From Pseudomonas songnenensis (lineage in GTDB: Bacteria > Pseudomonadota > Gammaproteobacteria > Pseudomonadales > Pseudomonadaceae): a stretch of 64,000 nt of DNA. Positions 27,961-39,837 of this stretch are shown here, in pieces. Under the pieces are notes generated by a model. The model was not told the DNA's origin. It did not search any database and saw only the letters and a list, made by a program, of their open reading frames with translations. Each line of letters starts with the position of its first letter. The stretch's first letter is position 1. Where the stretch lies: the NCBI RefSeq assembly GCF_003696315.1, contig NZ_RFFN01000003.1, positions 620,001 through 684,000 of the forward strand, in the 5' to 3' direction. The position numbers and the translations under genes are program-made.

Positions 27961-30024
27961 ATGATTTTCCGCCTTCACCCGCTAGCCCTGGCCTGCCTGG
28001 CCGTCAGCACCTCTTCCGTACTCGCCGCGCCCCTGGAGTTGCAGGAAACCGTCGTCACCGCCAAGGGCTACGAGGCCGCGACGCAGGACATTCCGCAAGC
28101 CATCGAGGTGCTGCAGGCTCAGCCAACCGAAACGGCAGCGCCGGCCGGCAGCCTGTTCCGCGGCAAGCCCGGGCTCGCCGTGCATAGCGACGGCGCCTGG
28201 GGGCAGAACCCGGTGTTGCGCGGCATGAAGAAGGAAAGCGTGGTGCTGATGGTCGACGGCGTGCGGGTCAATTCCGGCCAGCCGCAGGGCTCGCTGGCCT
28301 CCATGCTCGATCTCGGCCTGCTGGAACGCGCCGAAGTGGTCAAGGGTCCGGGCTCGGTGCTGTACGGCAGCGGCGCCATGGGCGGGGTGGTCAACCTGAT
28401 CACGCCACAGGCACGCTTCACCGAGCAGGACGAACGCGGCGGACGCTTCTCCACCAGCGCCAGCAGCGTCGACAAGGGCTTTACCGGCGCCACGCTGCTG
28501 CGCGACTCCAGCAGCGATCATGCGCTGGTGCTGGGCGTTGCCGGGCGCAAGGTCAACGACTACAAGAGCCCCAACGGTACCGAAGAGAACACCGGCTATA
28601 GCTCCGATACCCTGCTGCTCAAGTACAAGCAGCGCCTGGCCGAGGATGTCAGCCTCAACCTGAACGTCCAGCGCCACACCGACCGCGACGTCTGGTACCC
28701 GGGCTCGGCGCGTACCGGTGGCCAGCCGGGCGGTGCCGGCATCCCGGTACCGCTCGGCACCGCGACCATCCATTCGCCGGAACAGCAGCGCGAGCTATTC
28801 CAGATCGGCCTGGAAAACGGCCTCGGTGAAGGCACCCTGACCACCGAACTCTATCGTCAGGAGGTGTACCGGGAGATCCGCGCCTACTCCGAGCGGCTCG
28901 ACCGCGACTATGTACGCAACAACGTCAGCTTCATCACCCACGGGCTGCGCTCGAGCTGGGTGGTGCCGGTCGCCGATCACCTGCTGACGGTGGGCGTCGA
29001 CGGCTGGAAGATGACCGGCGATCCGGAACGCTACGTGGATGGCCCGCCGACCTTCAACAACAACCAGCGCAACGACCCCTTCAAGGATGCCGAGATCGAA
29101 TCCTACGGGCTGTTCGTGCAGGACGAATTCGACCTCGGCCAGACACGCCTGACGGCCGGCGCCCGCTACGACCGCATCAGCGCCGACGCCCGAGCCAAGG
29201 GAAACGGTCCTTCATTTACAACCAGCGGCCTGGACAGCACCGACCACAACCTGTCGTGGTCGCTGGGCGCGCTGCATCCGCTGACTGACACCCTGAACCT
29301 CTACGCCAACGTCGGCCAGGCCTACCGCGCCGCCGACATGCGCGAGCGCTACGACGATGCGCCGCGCGGCGACGGCTACTTCCACGTCGGCAACCCGCAG
29401 CTGGACCCGGAGCGCTCCACCAGTTTCGAGCTCGGCCTCAAGGGTAGCGATGGCGATTTCACCTATCAGCTGGCGGCCTTCCACACCCGCATCGACGATT
29501 ACATCGCCGGTCGTGTGACCGGCACCAACGCCCCCAACGGGCTGCCGATCAAGCGCACCGAGAACCTCGACAAGGTGGTGATCTACGGCCTTGAAGGCAG
29601 CGCCAGCAAGGGCGTCGGCGCCTTCGTGGTGGACGGCAGCTTCACCTGGCTGCGCGGCGAGAACAAACAGGACGACGAACCACTGCACCAGATGCCGGCC
29701 CACGAGTTGACTTTGGGCATCGGCCAGCCAGCCGAGCGCGGCCTCTACTGGCATGCGCAGCTGCGTGCCGTCGCCGAGCAGGATCGTGTAGCGACCGAGT
29801 TCACCCGCGGCGGCGAAGACCGTACCGCAGGCTTCGTTACCGCCGATGCCAGCCTCGGCTGGGGCTTCGGCAGGATCGGCGTGCTGCAGACCGCCAACCT
29901 TGATGCGCGCCTGAGCAACCTGTTCGACAAGGCCTACCATGAGCATCTGGCCGACGGCATCAGCGGCAACGAGCTGCAAGCACCCGGGCGCGGCATCACC
30001 GTCGCGCTGAGCGGGAGCTTCTGA
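27961..30024 (+). CDS. TonB-dependent outer-membrane receptor, haem-receptor-like
   Basis: 687 aa. Signal peptide about 1-22, TonB-box-like ETVVTA at residues 28-33, plug domain (VLRGMKKESVVLMVDGVRVN; VVKGPGSVLYGSGAMGGVVNLIT) and a 22-strand barrel ending in the usual aromatic residue (GSF). Within the barrel AYRAADMRERY and VGNPQLDPE, with a His between them (YFHVGNPQL), resemble the FRAP and NPDL boxes of haem receptors; FRAP-like boxes also occur more widely, so haem is a hypothesis. Fur control implies iron-responsive expression. The next gene starts on its stop codon (TGATG). Confidence 0.88.
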   Translation: MIFRLHPLALACLAVSTSSVLAAPLELQETVVTAKGYEAATQDIPQAIEVLQAQPTETAAPAGSLFRGKPGLAVHSDGAWGQNPVLRGMKKESVVLMVDGVRVNSGQPQGSLASMLDLGLLERAEVVKGPGSVLYGSGAMGGVVNLITPQARFTEQDERGGRFSTSASSVDKGFTGATLLRDSSSDHALVLGVAGRKVNDYKSPNGTEENTGYSSDTLLLKYKQRLAEDVSLNLNVQRHTDRDVWYPGSARTGGQPGGAGIPVPLGTATIHSPEQQRELFQIGLENGLGEGTLTTELYRQEVYREIRAYSERLDRDYVRNNVSFITHGLRSSWVVPVADHLLTVGVDGWKMTGDPERYVDGPPTFNNNQRNDPFKDAEIESYGLFVQDEFDLGQTRLTAGARYDRISADARAKGNGPSFTTSGLDSTDHNLSWSLGALHPLTDTLNLYANVGQAYRAADMRERYDDAPRGDGYFHVGNPQLDPERSTSFELGLKGSDGDFTYQLAAFHTRIDDYIAGRVTGTNAPNGLPIKRTENLDKVVIYGLEGSASKGVGAFVVDGSFTWLRGENKQDDEPLHQMPAHELTLGIGQPAERGLYWHAQLRAVAEQDRVATEFTRGGEDRTAGFVTADASLGWGFGRIGVLQTANLDARLSNLFDKAYHEHLADGISGNELQAPGRGITVALSGSF

Positions 30025-31016
30025 TGCTCCGCCATCTGCTGATGGTCATCCTGCTGGCGGCCGGTACACCGGCACTGGCGGACAAGCTGCCGCGCCTGGT
30101 CCTGGCCGGCCCTTCTTCGTCGGTATCGAATCCGCTGATCCACATGGTCGAATCCGGCGCACTGGACGACCTGGCGGACAAGGTGGAATTCGTCAGCTGG
30201 CGCGATCCCGACCAACTGCGCCTGCTGGCGCTGAACCAGCAGGCGGACCTGCTGGCCATGCCGGTCAACGTCGCCGCCAACCTGTACAACCGCGGCGCCA
30301 AGCTGCGCATGCTCAACGTTTCGACCTGGGGTCTGCTCTGGCTGGTGTCCCGCGAACAGGGCCTGAGCACCCTCGACGACCTGCGCGGCAAGGAAATCGC
30401 CATGCCGTTCCGCGGCGACATGCCGGACATCCTCTTCGGCCTGCTGGCCGAGCGTGCCGGCATCGATGTGCGCAAGGACCTGCGTTTGCGCTACGTCGCC
30501 ACGCCCATCGACGCCATGCAGCTATTGCTGATGCGCCGTACCGACCACGCCCTGCTCGCCGAGCCGGCCATCTCCATGGCCCTGCGCAAGGCCAGCGAAG
30601 GGCCGCTGGGACTGGTCGCGCCGGATCTGTATCGCAGCGTCGACCTGCAACAGGAATGGGGCCGTCTGTTGCAACGCGAAGCACGCATCCCGCAGGCTGG
30701 CATCGCGCTGATGGCCAGCGTGAAAGACCAGCCGCAAATCGCCGCGCGAATCGCCCAGGCCTACGCCGACTCGCTGCAATGGTGCAGCGCCAACGCCGAG
30801 CGCTGCGGCCAGCTGGTCGCCAGGCATCTGCCGATGCTCAGCTCCGAAGCGGTGAGCGATTCGTTGGCCGTGGCGCAGATGGAGGCCGTGCCCGCCGCCG
30901 AGGCGCGGGCAGAAGTGGAGTATCTGTTCGAGCTGCTGTTGCAAAAGAATCCGGCGCTGATCGGCGGCAAGCTGCCGGCCGATGACTTCTACTCGCCAGT
31001 CAGCGATCAGCCATGA
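30024..31016 (+). CDS. ABC transporter substrate-binding protein (SsuA/NMT1-like)
   Basis: 330 aa with a signal peptide of about 19 residues (GTPALA|DK). Two-lobed type II binding protein of the taurine/nitrate/thiamine-precursor group: DLLAMPVNVAANLYNRG, LSTLDDLRGKEIAMP and LLMRRTDHALLAEPAIS are the usual landmarks. Neither haem- nor siderophore-binding-protein families look like this, so the ligand is open. It overlaps the receptor stop by one base and the permease start by ATGA, a tight operon. Confidence 0.85.
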   Translation: MLRHLLMVILLAAGTPALADKLPRLVLAGPSSSVSNPLIHMVESGALDDLADKVEFVSWRDPDQLRLLALNQQADLLAMPVNVAANLYNRGAKLRMLNVSTWGLLWLVSREQGLSTLDDLRGKEIAMPFRGDMPDILFGLLAERAGIDVRKDLRLRYVATPIDAMQLLLMRRTDHALLAEPAISMALRKASEGPLGLVAPDLYRSVDLQQEWGRLLQREARIPQAGIALMASVKDQPQIAARIAQAYADSLQWCSANAERCGQLVARHLPMLSSEAVSDSLAVAQMEAVPAAEARAEVEYLFELLLQKNPALIGGKLPADDFYSPVSDQP

Positions 31017-31804
31017 GCCTCCTGCGCAGCTGGCTGACCAGCCTGCCCAGCTATCTGTGGAGCGGCTGGGGCGCGCTGGCCAGCCTGTTTCTGTTGCTGG
31101 CCGCCTGGGAGGCAGTGGCCAGTCACTATGGCGCGCTGGTGCTGCCGGCGCCGCTGGAGACCTTTTCCCGCCTGCTCCAGCTGATCGATGAAGGTGCCGC
31201 CTGGCCGGAGCTGCTGGCCACCAGTCGCCGGGCGCTGCTCGGCTTTGCCCTGTCCGTGGCAGTCGGCAGCGTGCTCGGGCTTGCCGCCGGTGTCTCCATG
31301 ACCGCCTCGATGATGGCGCGGCCGCTGGTCACCGTGCTCATGGGCATGCCGCCAATCGCCTGGCTGGTACTGGCGATGCTCTGGTTCGGCGCCAGCGACG
31401 GCACTCCGGTGTTCACCGTGTTCATCGCCAGCTTTCCGCTGGTGTTCGTCGGCGCACTGCAAGGCACCCGCACGCTGGATAACCAGCTCAAGGACATGGC
31501 CCTGGCATTCCGTCTGCCGCGGCGGATGCTGTTGCTCGATGTCTATCTGCCGCACGTCGTGTCCTACCTGTTCCCCGCGTGGATCACCGCGCTCGCCATG
31601 GCCTGGAAGATCGTGGTGATGGCCGAACTGCTGGCCACCCAGGATGGCGTCGGTGCCGCCCTGGCGGTGTCACGCTCGCACCTGGATACCAGCGCGACCA
31701 TGGCCTGGATCACCGCGGTGGTCGGCCTGCTGCTTGCGGTGGAGTACCTGCTGCTGGAACCGATCAAGCGCGAAGTCGAGCGCTGGCGCGAGGTGCCTTC
31801 ATGA
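31013..31804 (+). CDS. ABC transporter permease (SsuC-like)
   Basis: 263 aa with six membrane helices. The coupling-helix region (ALQGTRTLDNQLKDMALAF, then LLLDVYLPHVVSYLF) follows the BPD-transport inner-membrane signature with an EAA-like loop. Groups with SsuC/TauC permeases that partner SsuA-type binding proteins, matching the gene upstream. Overlaps both neighbours by ATGA. Confidence 0.88.
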   Translation: MSLLRSWLTSLPSYLWSGWGALASLFLLLAAWEAVASHYGALVLPAPLETFSRLLQLIDEGAAWPELLATSRRALLGFALSVAVGSVLGLAAGVSMTASMMARPLVTVLMGMPPIAWLVLAMLWFGASDGTPVFTVFIASFPLVFVGALQGTRTLDNQLKDMALAFRLPRRMLLLDVYLPHVVSYLFPAWITALAMAWKIVVMAELLATQDGVGAALAVSRSHLDTSATMAWITAVVGLLLAVEYLLLEPIKREVERWREVPS

Positions 31805-32625
31805 CGCAATTGCATATCCACGGCCTGGCCCACGCCTTCGGCCGCGACGAGATCTTCAGCGGCATCGACTTCAACCTGAGAGCGGGTGAAGTGGTCGCCC
31901 TGGTCGGCCCCTCCGGCTGCGGCAAGACCACCCTGCTGCACCTCTGTGCCGGACTGCTGGACGTACAGGAAGGACGCATCGACAACGGTTTCGGCAACCC
32001 CGCCAGCATGTTCCAGCAACCGCGGCTGCTGCCGTGGAAGACCACGCTCGACAACATCGCCCTGGGGCTCAAGGCGGCCGGCATGGCGCGGCAGCAACGC
32101 CTGCAGCAAGCCAGTTCCCTCGCGCTGCGCCTGGGCCTGGCCGCGGGCGATCTCGGCAAGTTTCCGCACCAGCTTTCCGGCGGCATGCAGAGCCGCGTGT
32201 CCCTGGCGCGGGCGCTGGTGCTGCAGCCGGATCTGCTGCTGCTCGACGAACCCTTCGCCGCGCTGGATATCGGCCTCAAGGAAGACCTTTATGCCCTGCT
32301 GCTGGCCGAGCAGGCCGCACGCGGCATGGGCGTGCTGATGATCACCCACGACCTGATGGAAGCCGTGCGCCTGGCCGACCGCATCCTGGTCATGGCGGCG
32401 GCGCCGGGGCGCATCGTCAGCCACCTGGAGCTGGATCTGCCAGCCGTGCAGCGCAGCGATGCCTGGATCTACCAACACACCGCCGAGCTGCTGCAGTTGC
32501 CGGCCGTAAGAGAGAGTTTCGGCCTGGCCACCCGCGCGCCGCAGACCTTGCCTAACGCTGCCAAAGTCGCCATTCGCGAGGCGGCACCCTTACCCCTCGC
32601 CAGCAGAGCACGCTCACGATGCTGA
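31801..32625 (+). CDS. ABC transporter ATPase (SsuB-like)
   Basis: 274 aa from the ATG at 31801 overlapping the permease stop. Walker A GPSGCGKTT, Q-loop MFQQPRLLPWKTT, signature LSGGMQSRVSLARAL, Walker B LLLLDEPFAALD, switch His in MITHDLMEA. The last 40 residues are a low-complexity tail and the gene overlaps nnrS by seven bases. Drives import by the upstream permease. Confidence 0.9.
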   Translation: MTQLHIHGLAHAFGRDEIFSGIDFNLRAGEVVALVGPSGCGKTTLLHLCAGLLDVQEGRIDNGFGNPASMFQQPRLLPWKTTLDNIALGLKAAGMARQQRLQQASSLALRLGLAAGDLGKFPHQLSGGMQSRVSLARALVLQPDLLLLDEPFAALDIGLKEDLYALLLAEQAARGMGVLMITHDLMEAVRLADRILVMAAAPGRIVSHLELDLPAVQRSDAWIYQHTAELLQLPAVRESFGLATRAPQTLPNAAKVAIREAAPLPLASRARSRC

Positions 32626-33875
32626 AAACCTTATCGCCGCGACTCGCCAACTGGTCGCTGCTGCTGTGCAGCTTCCGCCCGCTGTTTCTCGCCACCGTGC
32701 TGCTGGCTGTGGTGGGTGTTGCACTTTGGCTGGGTTTTCTCGGTTTCGGGATACCGCTGCCAGGCGTGCCGGGCGGTCCGCTGGTCTGGCATGCCCACGA
32801 AATGCTGCTCGGCTTCGGCCTTGCGGCAGTCGCCGGCTTCGTCCTTACCGCGGTGCCGGAATTTACCTCCACCGCGGCATTCGGTCGGCAGGTAGGTTTC
32901 GGCTTTCTACTGCTGTGGCTAGCGGCTCGGCTGAGCTTCTGGCTTTCCGGCGTCATCGGGCCGTGGCCGGCGGCGCTGTTCAACAGTGCCTTCGCCATCG
33001 CTCTGGTTGTGCTGCTCACACCGCGCCTGCTGGGCGACCCGCTGCGCCGACAATACGGCTTCTTCGGCGGGCTCGGCGCGCTGGCGCTGGTGACCGTGGG
33101 CTTTCATGTCGACGCCGTCGCCGGCCAGTACCCGATGCGCTGGCTGTATGCTGGCATCGGCGTGATGATGGTGCTGATCGTGGTGGCCATGAGCCGAATC
33201 TCCATGCGCATCCTCAACGACGCCATTCAGGCACGCCGGGATGCCGGGCATGAAGTGGACGAGGACTACCGCGCGCGCCCGCCACGACGCAACCTGGCGA
33301 TCTTCTGCGTCAGCCTGTTCACCCTCGCCGAATGGCTGGCCCTCCCGGCGCCGCTGAACGGCTGGCTGGCCCTGGCCGCAGCCGCCGCGATGTTCAACCT
33401 GCTCAACGACTGGCACATCGGTCGCGCGCTGCTGGAGCGTTGGTCGCTGATGCTCTACAGCGTGTACTGGCTGATGGCGCTGGGCTATGGCGCACTGGGT
33501 GTCTCGCTGCTAGCCGACGGTTTTGCCAGCAGCGCAGGGCGTCATCTGCTGACACTCGGGGCCATGGGCGTCTCGATTCTCGCGGTGCTGTGCATCGCCG
33601 GGCGTACCCACAGTGGCTATGCACTGGATCAGCGGCGCTGGGTGCCGATCGCAACCTGCCTGCTGGTGCTCGCCGCGCTGCTGCGTGCCAGTGCGGGGCT
33701 GCCGGGCGCTCCCGTGCCGCTGCTGAACATGCTCGCCGGGCTCGGTTGGCTGACAGTCTTTGGCCTGGCGCTACGCTACATGGCACCGATCTGGCTGCGC
33801 CCGCGCCCGGACGGTGGTACGGGATGTGAAGAGCCGATGGATGAACGCAGCACGGGGTCGGGCTGCCGGACCTGA
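32619..33875 (+). CDS. nnrS: NnrS family haem/copper membrane protein
   Basis: 418 aa with about 12 membrane helices. The motif WHAHEM at residues 57-62, the conserved histidine cluster of NnrS, lies near the end of helix 2. Other landmarks are AVAGFVLTAVPEFT and the late GRTHSGYALD. NnrS proteins were characterised in denitrifiers as haem-containing membrane proteins that ease nitric-oxide stress. Here the gene is the last member of a Fur-boxed TonB/ABC operon and overlaps the ATPase gene by seven bases, which ties it to metal or haem acquisition rather than to a nitrite-reductase cluster. The C-terminal 25 residues are hydrophilic and Gly/Ser rich. Confidence 0.9.
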   Translation: MLKTLSPRLANWSLLLCSFRPLFLATVLLAVVGVALWLGFLGFGIPLPGVPGGPLVWHAHEMLLGFGLAAVAGFVLTAVPEFTSTAAFGRQVGFGFLLLWLAARLSFWLSGVIGPWPAALFNSAFAIALVVLLTPRLLGDPLRRQYGFFGGLGALALVTVGFHVDAVAGQYPMRWLYAGIGVMMVLIVVAMSRISMRILNDAIQARRDAGHEVDEDYRARPPRRNLAIFCVSLFTLAEWLALPAPLNGWLALAAAAAMFNLLNDWHIGRALLERWSLMLYSVYWLMALGYGALGVSLLADGFASSAGRHLLTLGAMGVSILAVLCIAGRTHSGYALDQRRWVPIATCLLVLAALLRASAGLPGAPVPLLNMLAGLGWLTVFGLALRYMAPIWLRPRPDGGTGCEEPMDERSTGSGCRT

Positions 33876-33964
33876 GCGGTGATCGGCAACTGGTCGCGGT
33901 ATTCGCTGCAGGCGAACAGACAACCGAGCCGTGAATGCGAGCTCGGGGACGGAAAAGGCGCGGC

Positions 33965-33993
33965 GGTGGATAAGCTTCGCGTTATTCCCTACC
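33965..33993. repeat. Degenerate REP-like palindrome
   Basis: GGTGGATAA-GCTTCGCG-TTATTCCCTACC is an imperfect inverted repeat of the GGTGGA(A/T)AA type also found at 41229 and 46769. It is the only notable feature in 33876-34020 besides the terminator that follows. Confidence 0.45.
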
Positions 33994-34020
33994 GCTCTGC
34001 GGCAGGGGACAATCCATCTG

Positions 34021-34056
34021 AAACGAAAAGGGCGCATCGATGCGCCCTTTTCGTTT
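34021..34056. terminator. Bidirectional terminator between nnrS and spuH
   Basis: AAACGAAAAGGGCGCA (34021-34036), loop TCGA and TGCGCCCTTTTCGTTT (34041-34056): a perfect 16-bp stem with T-rich ends in both directions, separating the convergent nnrS and spu operons. Confidence 0.93.
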
Positions 34057-34073
34057 TGCTGCTCAAACCATCA

Positions 34074-34976
34074 TCAGGTATGCGCCGAAGGCGGTACCAG
34101 CACCTTGCGGCTGTCGATCACCTGGCGCCAGGTGGGATTGCCAGCGGTCTCATCCATCGCCTGCTGCATGGCGCGGATGCGGCGTTTTTCGGCGCGCCGG
34201 GTGAGGTACCAGGCAAGGAAGGTCGCCAGCGACACGCTGAGCAGGATCAGGCTGGCCACGGCATTGATTTCCGGCTTCACGCCCAGGCGCACGGCGGAGA
34301 AGATCTCCATGGGCAGGGTGGTCGAGCCGGGACCGGAGACGAAGCTCGCCAGCACCAGGTCGTCCAGCGACAGGGCGAAGGAGAGCATGCCGCCCGCGGC
34401 CAGCGACGGCGCGATCATCGGCATGGTGATCAGGAAGAACACCTTCCACGGCCGCGCACCGAGGTCCATCGCTGCTTCCTCGATGGACAGGTCCAGCTCC
34501 CGCAGACGCGCCATCACCACCACCGCGACGTAGGCCGAGCAGAACGTGGTGTGCGCGATCCAGATGGTCACCAGGCCGCGCTGAGCCGGCCAGCCGACCA
34601 GTTGCGCCATGGCCACGAACAGCAGCAGCAGCGACAGACCGGTGATCACCTCGGGCATCACCAGCGGCGCCGTGACCAGGCCACCGAACAGCGTGCGGCC
34701 ACGGAACACCGGGATGCGCGTCAGCACGAAGGCAGCCATGGTACCCAGCGCCACGGCGGCGACTGCGGTATAGGCGGCGACCTCCAGTGAGCGCATCACC
34801 GCGCCCATCAGCTGCGAGTTGTCGAGCAGGCCGGTGTACCACTTCAGCGACCAGCCACCCCACACCGTCACCAGCCGCGAGGCGTTGAACGAGTAGATGA
34901 CCAGAATCACCATCGGCAGATAGATGAACAGCAACCCGAGCACCAGGATCAGGTTGGAAAAGCTCCAGCGCCTCAT
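34074..34976 (-). CDS. spuH: Polyamine ABC transporter permease
   Basis: 300 aa, PotI/SpuH type. Six membrane helices; the EAA-like loop DLSIEEAAMDLGARPWKVFF contacts the ATPase. Second permease subunit of the putrescine/spermidine importer; its start overlaps spuG by ATGA. Last gene of spuABCDEFGH, bounded by the strong terminator at 34021. Confidence 0.93.
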   Translation of the reverse strand: MRRWSFSNLILVLGLLFIYLPMVILVIYSFNASRLVTVWGGWSLKWYTGLLDNSQLMGAVMRSLEVAAYTAVAAVALGTMAAFVLTRIPVFRGRTLFGGLVTAPLVMPEVITGLSLLLLFVAMAQLVGWPAQRGLVTIWIAHTTFCSAYVAVVVMARLRELDLSIEEAAMDLGARPWKVFFLITMPMIAPSLAAGGMLSFALSLDDLVLASFVSGPGSTTLPMEIFSAVRLGVKPEINAVASLILLSVSLATFLAWYLTRRAEKRRIRAMQQAMDETAGNPTWRQVIDSRKVLVPPSAHT

Positions 34977-35869
34977 AGCTTGCCCTCCAGTTCCTTGGCT
35001 TGGTTCCGGTTGAACAGGATGATCGGTACCAGCAGGATCGCCAGCATCACCACCGCCAGCGCCGAAGCCACCGGCCAGTCGCGGTTGTTGAAGAACTCCT
35101 GCCAGAGCACCTTGCCGATCATCAGCGTCTCCGGGCCGCCGAGCAGTTCGGGGATGACGAACTCGCCCACCACCGGGATGAACACCAGCATGCAGCCGGC
35201 GATGATGCCGTTCTTCGACAGCGGCACGGTGATCTTCCAGAAGCTGGTGAGGTTGCGCGCGCCGAGATCGGAAGCGGCCTCCAGCAGGCTAGGGTCGTGC
35301 TTCACCAGGTTGGCGTAGAGCGGCAGGATCATGAACGGCAGGTACGAATAGACCACGCCGATGTACACCGCCACGTCGGTGTTGAGGATCTGCAGTGGCC
35401 GGTCGATCAGGCCCATGCCGAGCAGCAGGCTGTTGAGCAGACCATTGCTGCTGAGGATGCCCATCCAGGCGTAGACGCGGATCAGGATGGCGGTCCAGGT
35501 CGGCATCATGATCAGCAGCAGGAACACCGTCTGCAGATCCTTGCGCGCCCGGGCGATGGCATAGGCCATGGGGTAGCCGATCAGCAGGCAGAGCAGCGTG
35601 CTGAAGAAGGCGATCCTCAGCGAGCCCAGATACGCCGCCAGATACAGCTCGTCTTCGCTGAGGAAGATGTAGTTACCGAGATTGATCAGTACCTGCAGCT
35701 GCTGGTCAGCGTAGGCGAAGATGTCGGTATATGGCGGTATCGCCACATCGGCTTCGGCGAAGCTGATCTTCAGGACGATGGCGAACGGCAGCAGGAAGAA
35801 CAGGAACAGCCAGAGGAAGGGCACGCCGATGACCAGTCGGCGTCCGCTATTCAACGGCGAGCGCTTCAT
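34973..35869 (-). CDS. spuG: Polyamine ABC transporter permease
   Basis: 298 aa, PotH/SpuG type. Six membrane helices with the EAA-like loop LLEAASDLGARNLTSFWKIT. Forms the heterodimeric channel with SpuH. Overlaps spuF (upstream) and spuH (downstream) by four bases each. Confidence 0.93.
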   Translation of the reverse strand: MKRSPLNSGRRLVIGVPFLWLFLFFLLPFAIVLKISFAEADVAIPPYTDIFAYADQQLQVLINLGNYIFLSEDELYLAAYLGSLRIAFFSTLLCLLIGYPMAYAIARARKDLQTVFLLLIMMPTWTAILIRVYAWMGILSSNGLLNSLLLGMGLIDRPLQILNTDVAVYIGVVYSYLPFMILPLYANLVKHDPSLLEAASDLGARNLTSFWKITVPLSKNGIIAGCMLVFIPVVGEFVIPELLGGPETLMIGKVLWQEFFNNRDWPVASALAVVMLAILLVPIILFNRNQAKELEGKL

Positions 35870-37017
35870 GCCTGCAGCACCACGCCGCTGTCATCCCACC
35901 AATAGACGTACACCTGTTCCTCCCAGGTTGGCAGCTTCACGTGACGCTCGGTGTTGGCCATGAAGGCCTGCAGCACACCGCCGGACGGCAGCTTGATGTA
36001 GTACACCGAGTGGCCACCGAGGTAGGCAATGTCGTGGACCACGCCCTTGGCCCAGTTGTAGCCGGGACGCTCCAGCTCCGGCAGTTCGGTGCCGATCAGC
36101 AGCTTTTCCGGGCGGATCGCGTAGGTGATCTGCTTGTCCTCGGCACGGGTGCTGATGCCGTGCCCGACATAGATCGGATTTTCCAGGCCTGGGCTGGCGA
36201 TGACGGCGTGGTCGCCCATGTCTTCAATCAGTTCGCCATCGAACAGGTTGACGTTGCCGATGAACTCGCAGACCAGGCGGCTCGCCGGAGTCTCGTAAAT
36301 GTCCATCGGGCTGCCGACCTGGGCGATCCAGCCGAGATGCATGATGGCGATGCGTTCGGCCATGGTCATGGCCTCTTCCTGATCGTGGGTCACCATTACG
36401 CAGGTCACGCCGACGCGCTCGATGATCTGCACCAGCTCCAGCTGCATCTGCGAGCGCAGCTTCTTGTCCAGCGCGCCCATCGGCTCGTCGAGCAGCAGCA
36501 GCTTGGGCCGCTTGGCCAGCGAGCGCGCCAGGGCAACGCGCTGGCGCTGCCCGCCCGAAAGCTGATGCGGCTTGCGCTTGGCGTACTGGGTCATCTGCAC
36601 CAGGCCAAGCATTTCCTTGACCCGCTCCTCGATCTCCGCCTTGGGCAGGCCGTCCTGCTTGAGACCGAAGGCGATGTTCTGCTCCACCGTCATATGCGGG
36701 AACAGCGCGTAGGACTGGAACATCATGTTGATCGGCCGCTCGTAGGGCGGCATGTCGGTGATGTCCTGGCCATCGAGGAAGATGCGACCTTCGGTGGGGC
36801 GCTCGAAGCCGGCGAGCATGCGCAGCAGGGTCGACTTGCCCGAACCCGAGCCACCCAGCAGCGCGAAGATCTCGCCCTGATGGATGCTCAGCGACACATC
36901 ATCGACCGCCACCGTTTCGTCGAACTTCTTGGTGACACGATCGATCTTGAGCAGCACCTGCTTGTTCTTGCTCTGGCCACTGAGGGCTTTTTTGTAGGCG
37001 CTGGAGGCAACGGCCAT
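35866..37017 (-). CDS. spuF: Polyamine ABC transporter ATPase
   Basis: 383 aa from the ATG at 37017, with GGGAG nine bases upstream; the frame stays open 25 codons further but that part has no ribosome-binding site. Walker A GGSGSGKST, Q-loop MMFQSYALFPHMT, signature LSGGQRQRVALARSLA, Walker B LLLLDEPMGALD, H-loop VTHDQEEA, then a TOBE regulatory domain (about 295-375). PotG/SpuF type; energises polyamine import. Confidence 0.94.
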   Translation of the reverse strand: MAVASSAYKKALSGQSKNKQVLLKIDRVTKKFDETVAVDDVSLSIHQGEIFALLGGSGSGKSTLLRMLAGFERPTEGRIFLDGQDITDMPPYERPINMMFQSYALFPHMTVEQNIAFGLKQDGLPKAEIEERVKEMLGLVQMTQYAKRKPHQLSGGQRQRVALARSLAKRPKLLLLDEPMGALDKKLRSQMQLELVQIIERVGVTCVMVTHDQEEAMTMAERIAIMHLGWIAQVGSPMDIYETPASRLVCEFIGNVNLFDGELIEDMGDHAVIASPGLENPIYVGHGISTRAEDKQITYAIRPEKLLIGTELPELERPGYNWAKGVVHDIAYLGGHSVYYIKLPSGGVLQAFMANTERHVKLPTWEEQVYVYWWDDSGVVLQA

Positions 37018-37167
37018 GCGCGAACTCCCGAAATGAAAAAGGTTGGCCGGCCTGGGCCGGATATCTAGTGGTCGTTGCAACGAGCGCGTCATCGGACGCG
37101 CCCTTCGTTCAGGCCGCCCCGCTTCGTCCTGGCAGCACCGTGGACGAAATGGAGCGGACTACGGGAT

Positions 37168-38331
<1,164 letters not shown>

Positions 38332-38436
38332 TCAACAGATTTGGTGTAATTGCCGGTTCACTTGCGAGAAAAGGGAATGAACGGGAATGCCTGAACCGCC
38401 ACCGGACGCGTTCGCCTTGTCAGTTCCACGCAACGC

Positions 38437-38461
38437 CCGCCCCGGCATCCAACCGGGGCGG
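38437..38461 (-). terminator. Attenuating hairpin between spuD and spuE
   Basis: CCGCCCCGG (38437-38445) and CCGGGGCGG (38453-38461) form a perfect 9-bp stem with a 7-base loop, 60 bases after the spuD stop. There is no T tract, so it more likely protects the spuD mRNA 3' end or causes partial polarity. The rest of 38254-38520 is non-coding and includes an AT-rich patch near 38310-38350. Confidence 0.5.
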
Positions 38462-38520
38462 TGGTGGCCTCCCCTGTCGGGTACGCATGCCTCATGCGAC
38501 CCGACACGCGAGCGGCTGAA

Positions 38521-39768
<1,248 letters not shown>

Positions 39769-39837
39769 TCAACAAGCCAAACGCATAGCCGTGTGCAATC
39801 GACAACCTTAGCTCAGCTGCCGCCAACTGCCGCACGC

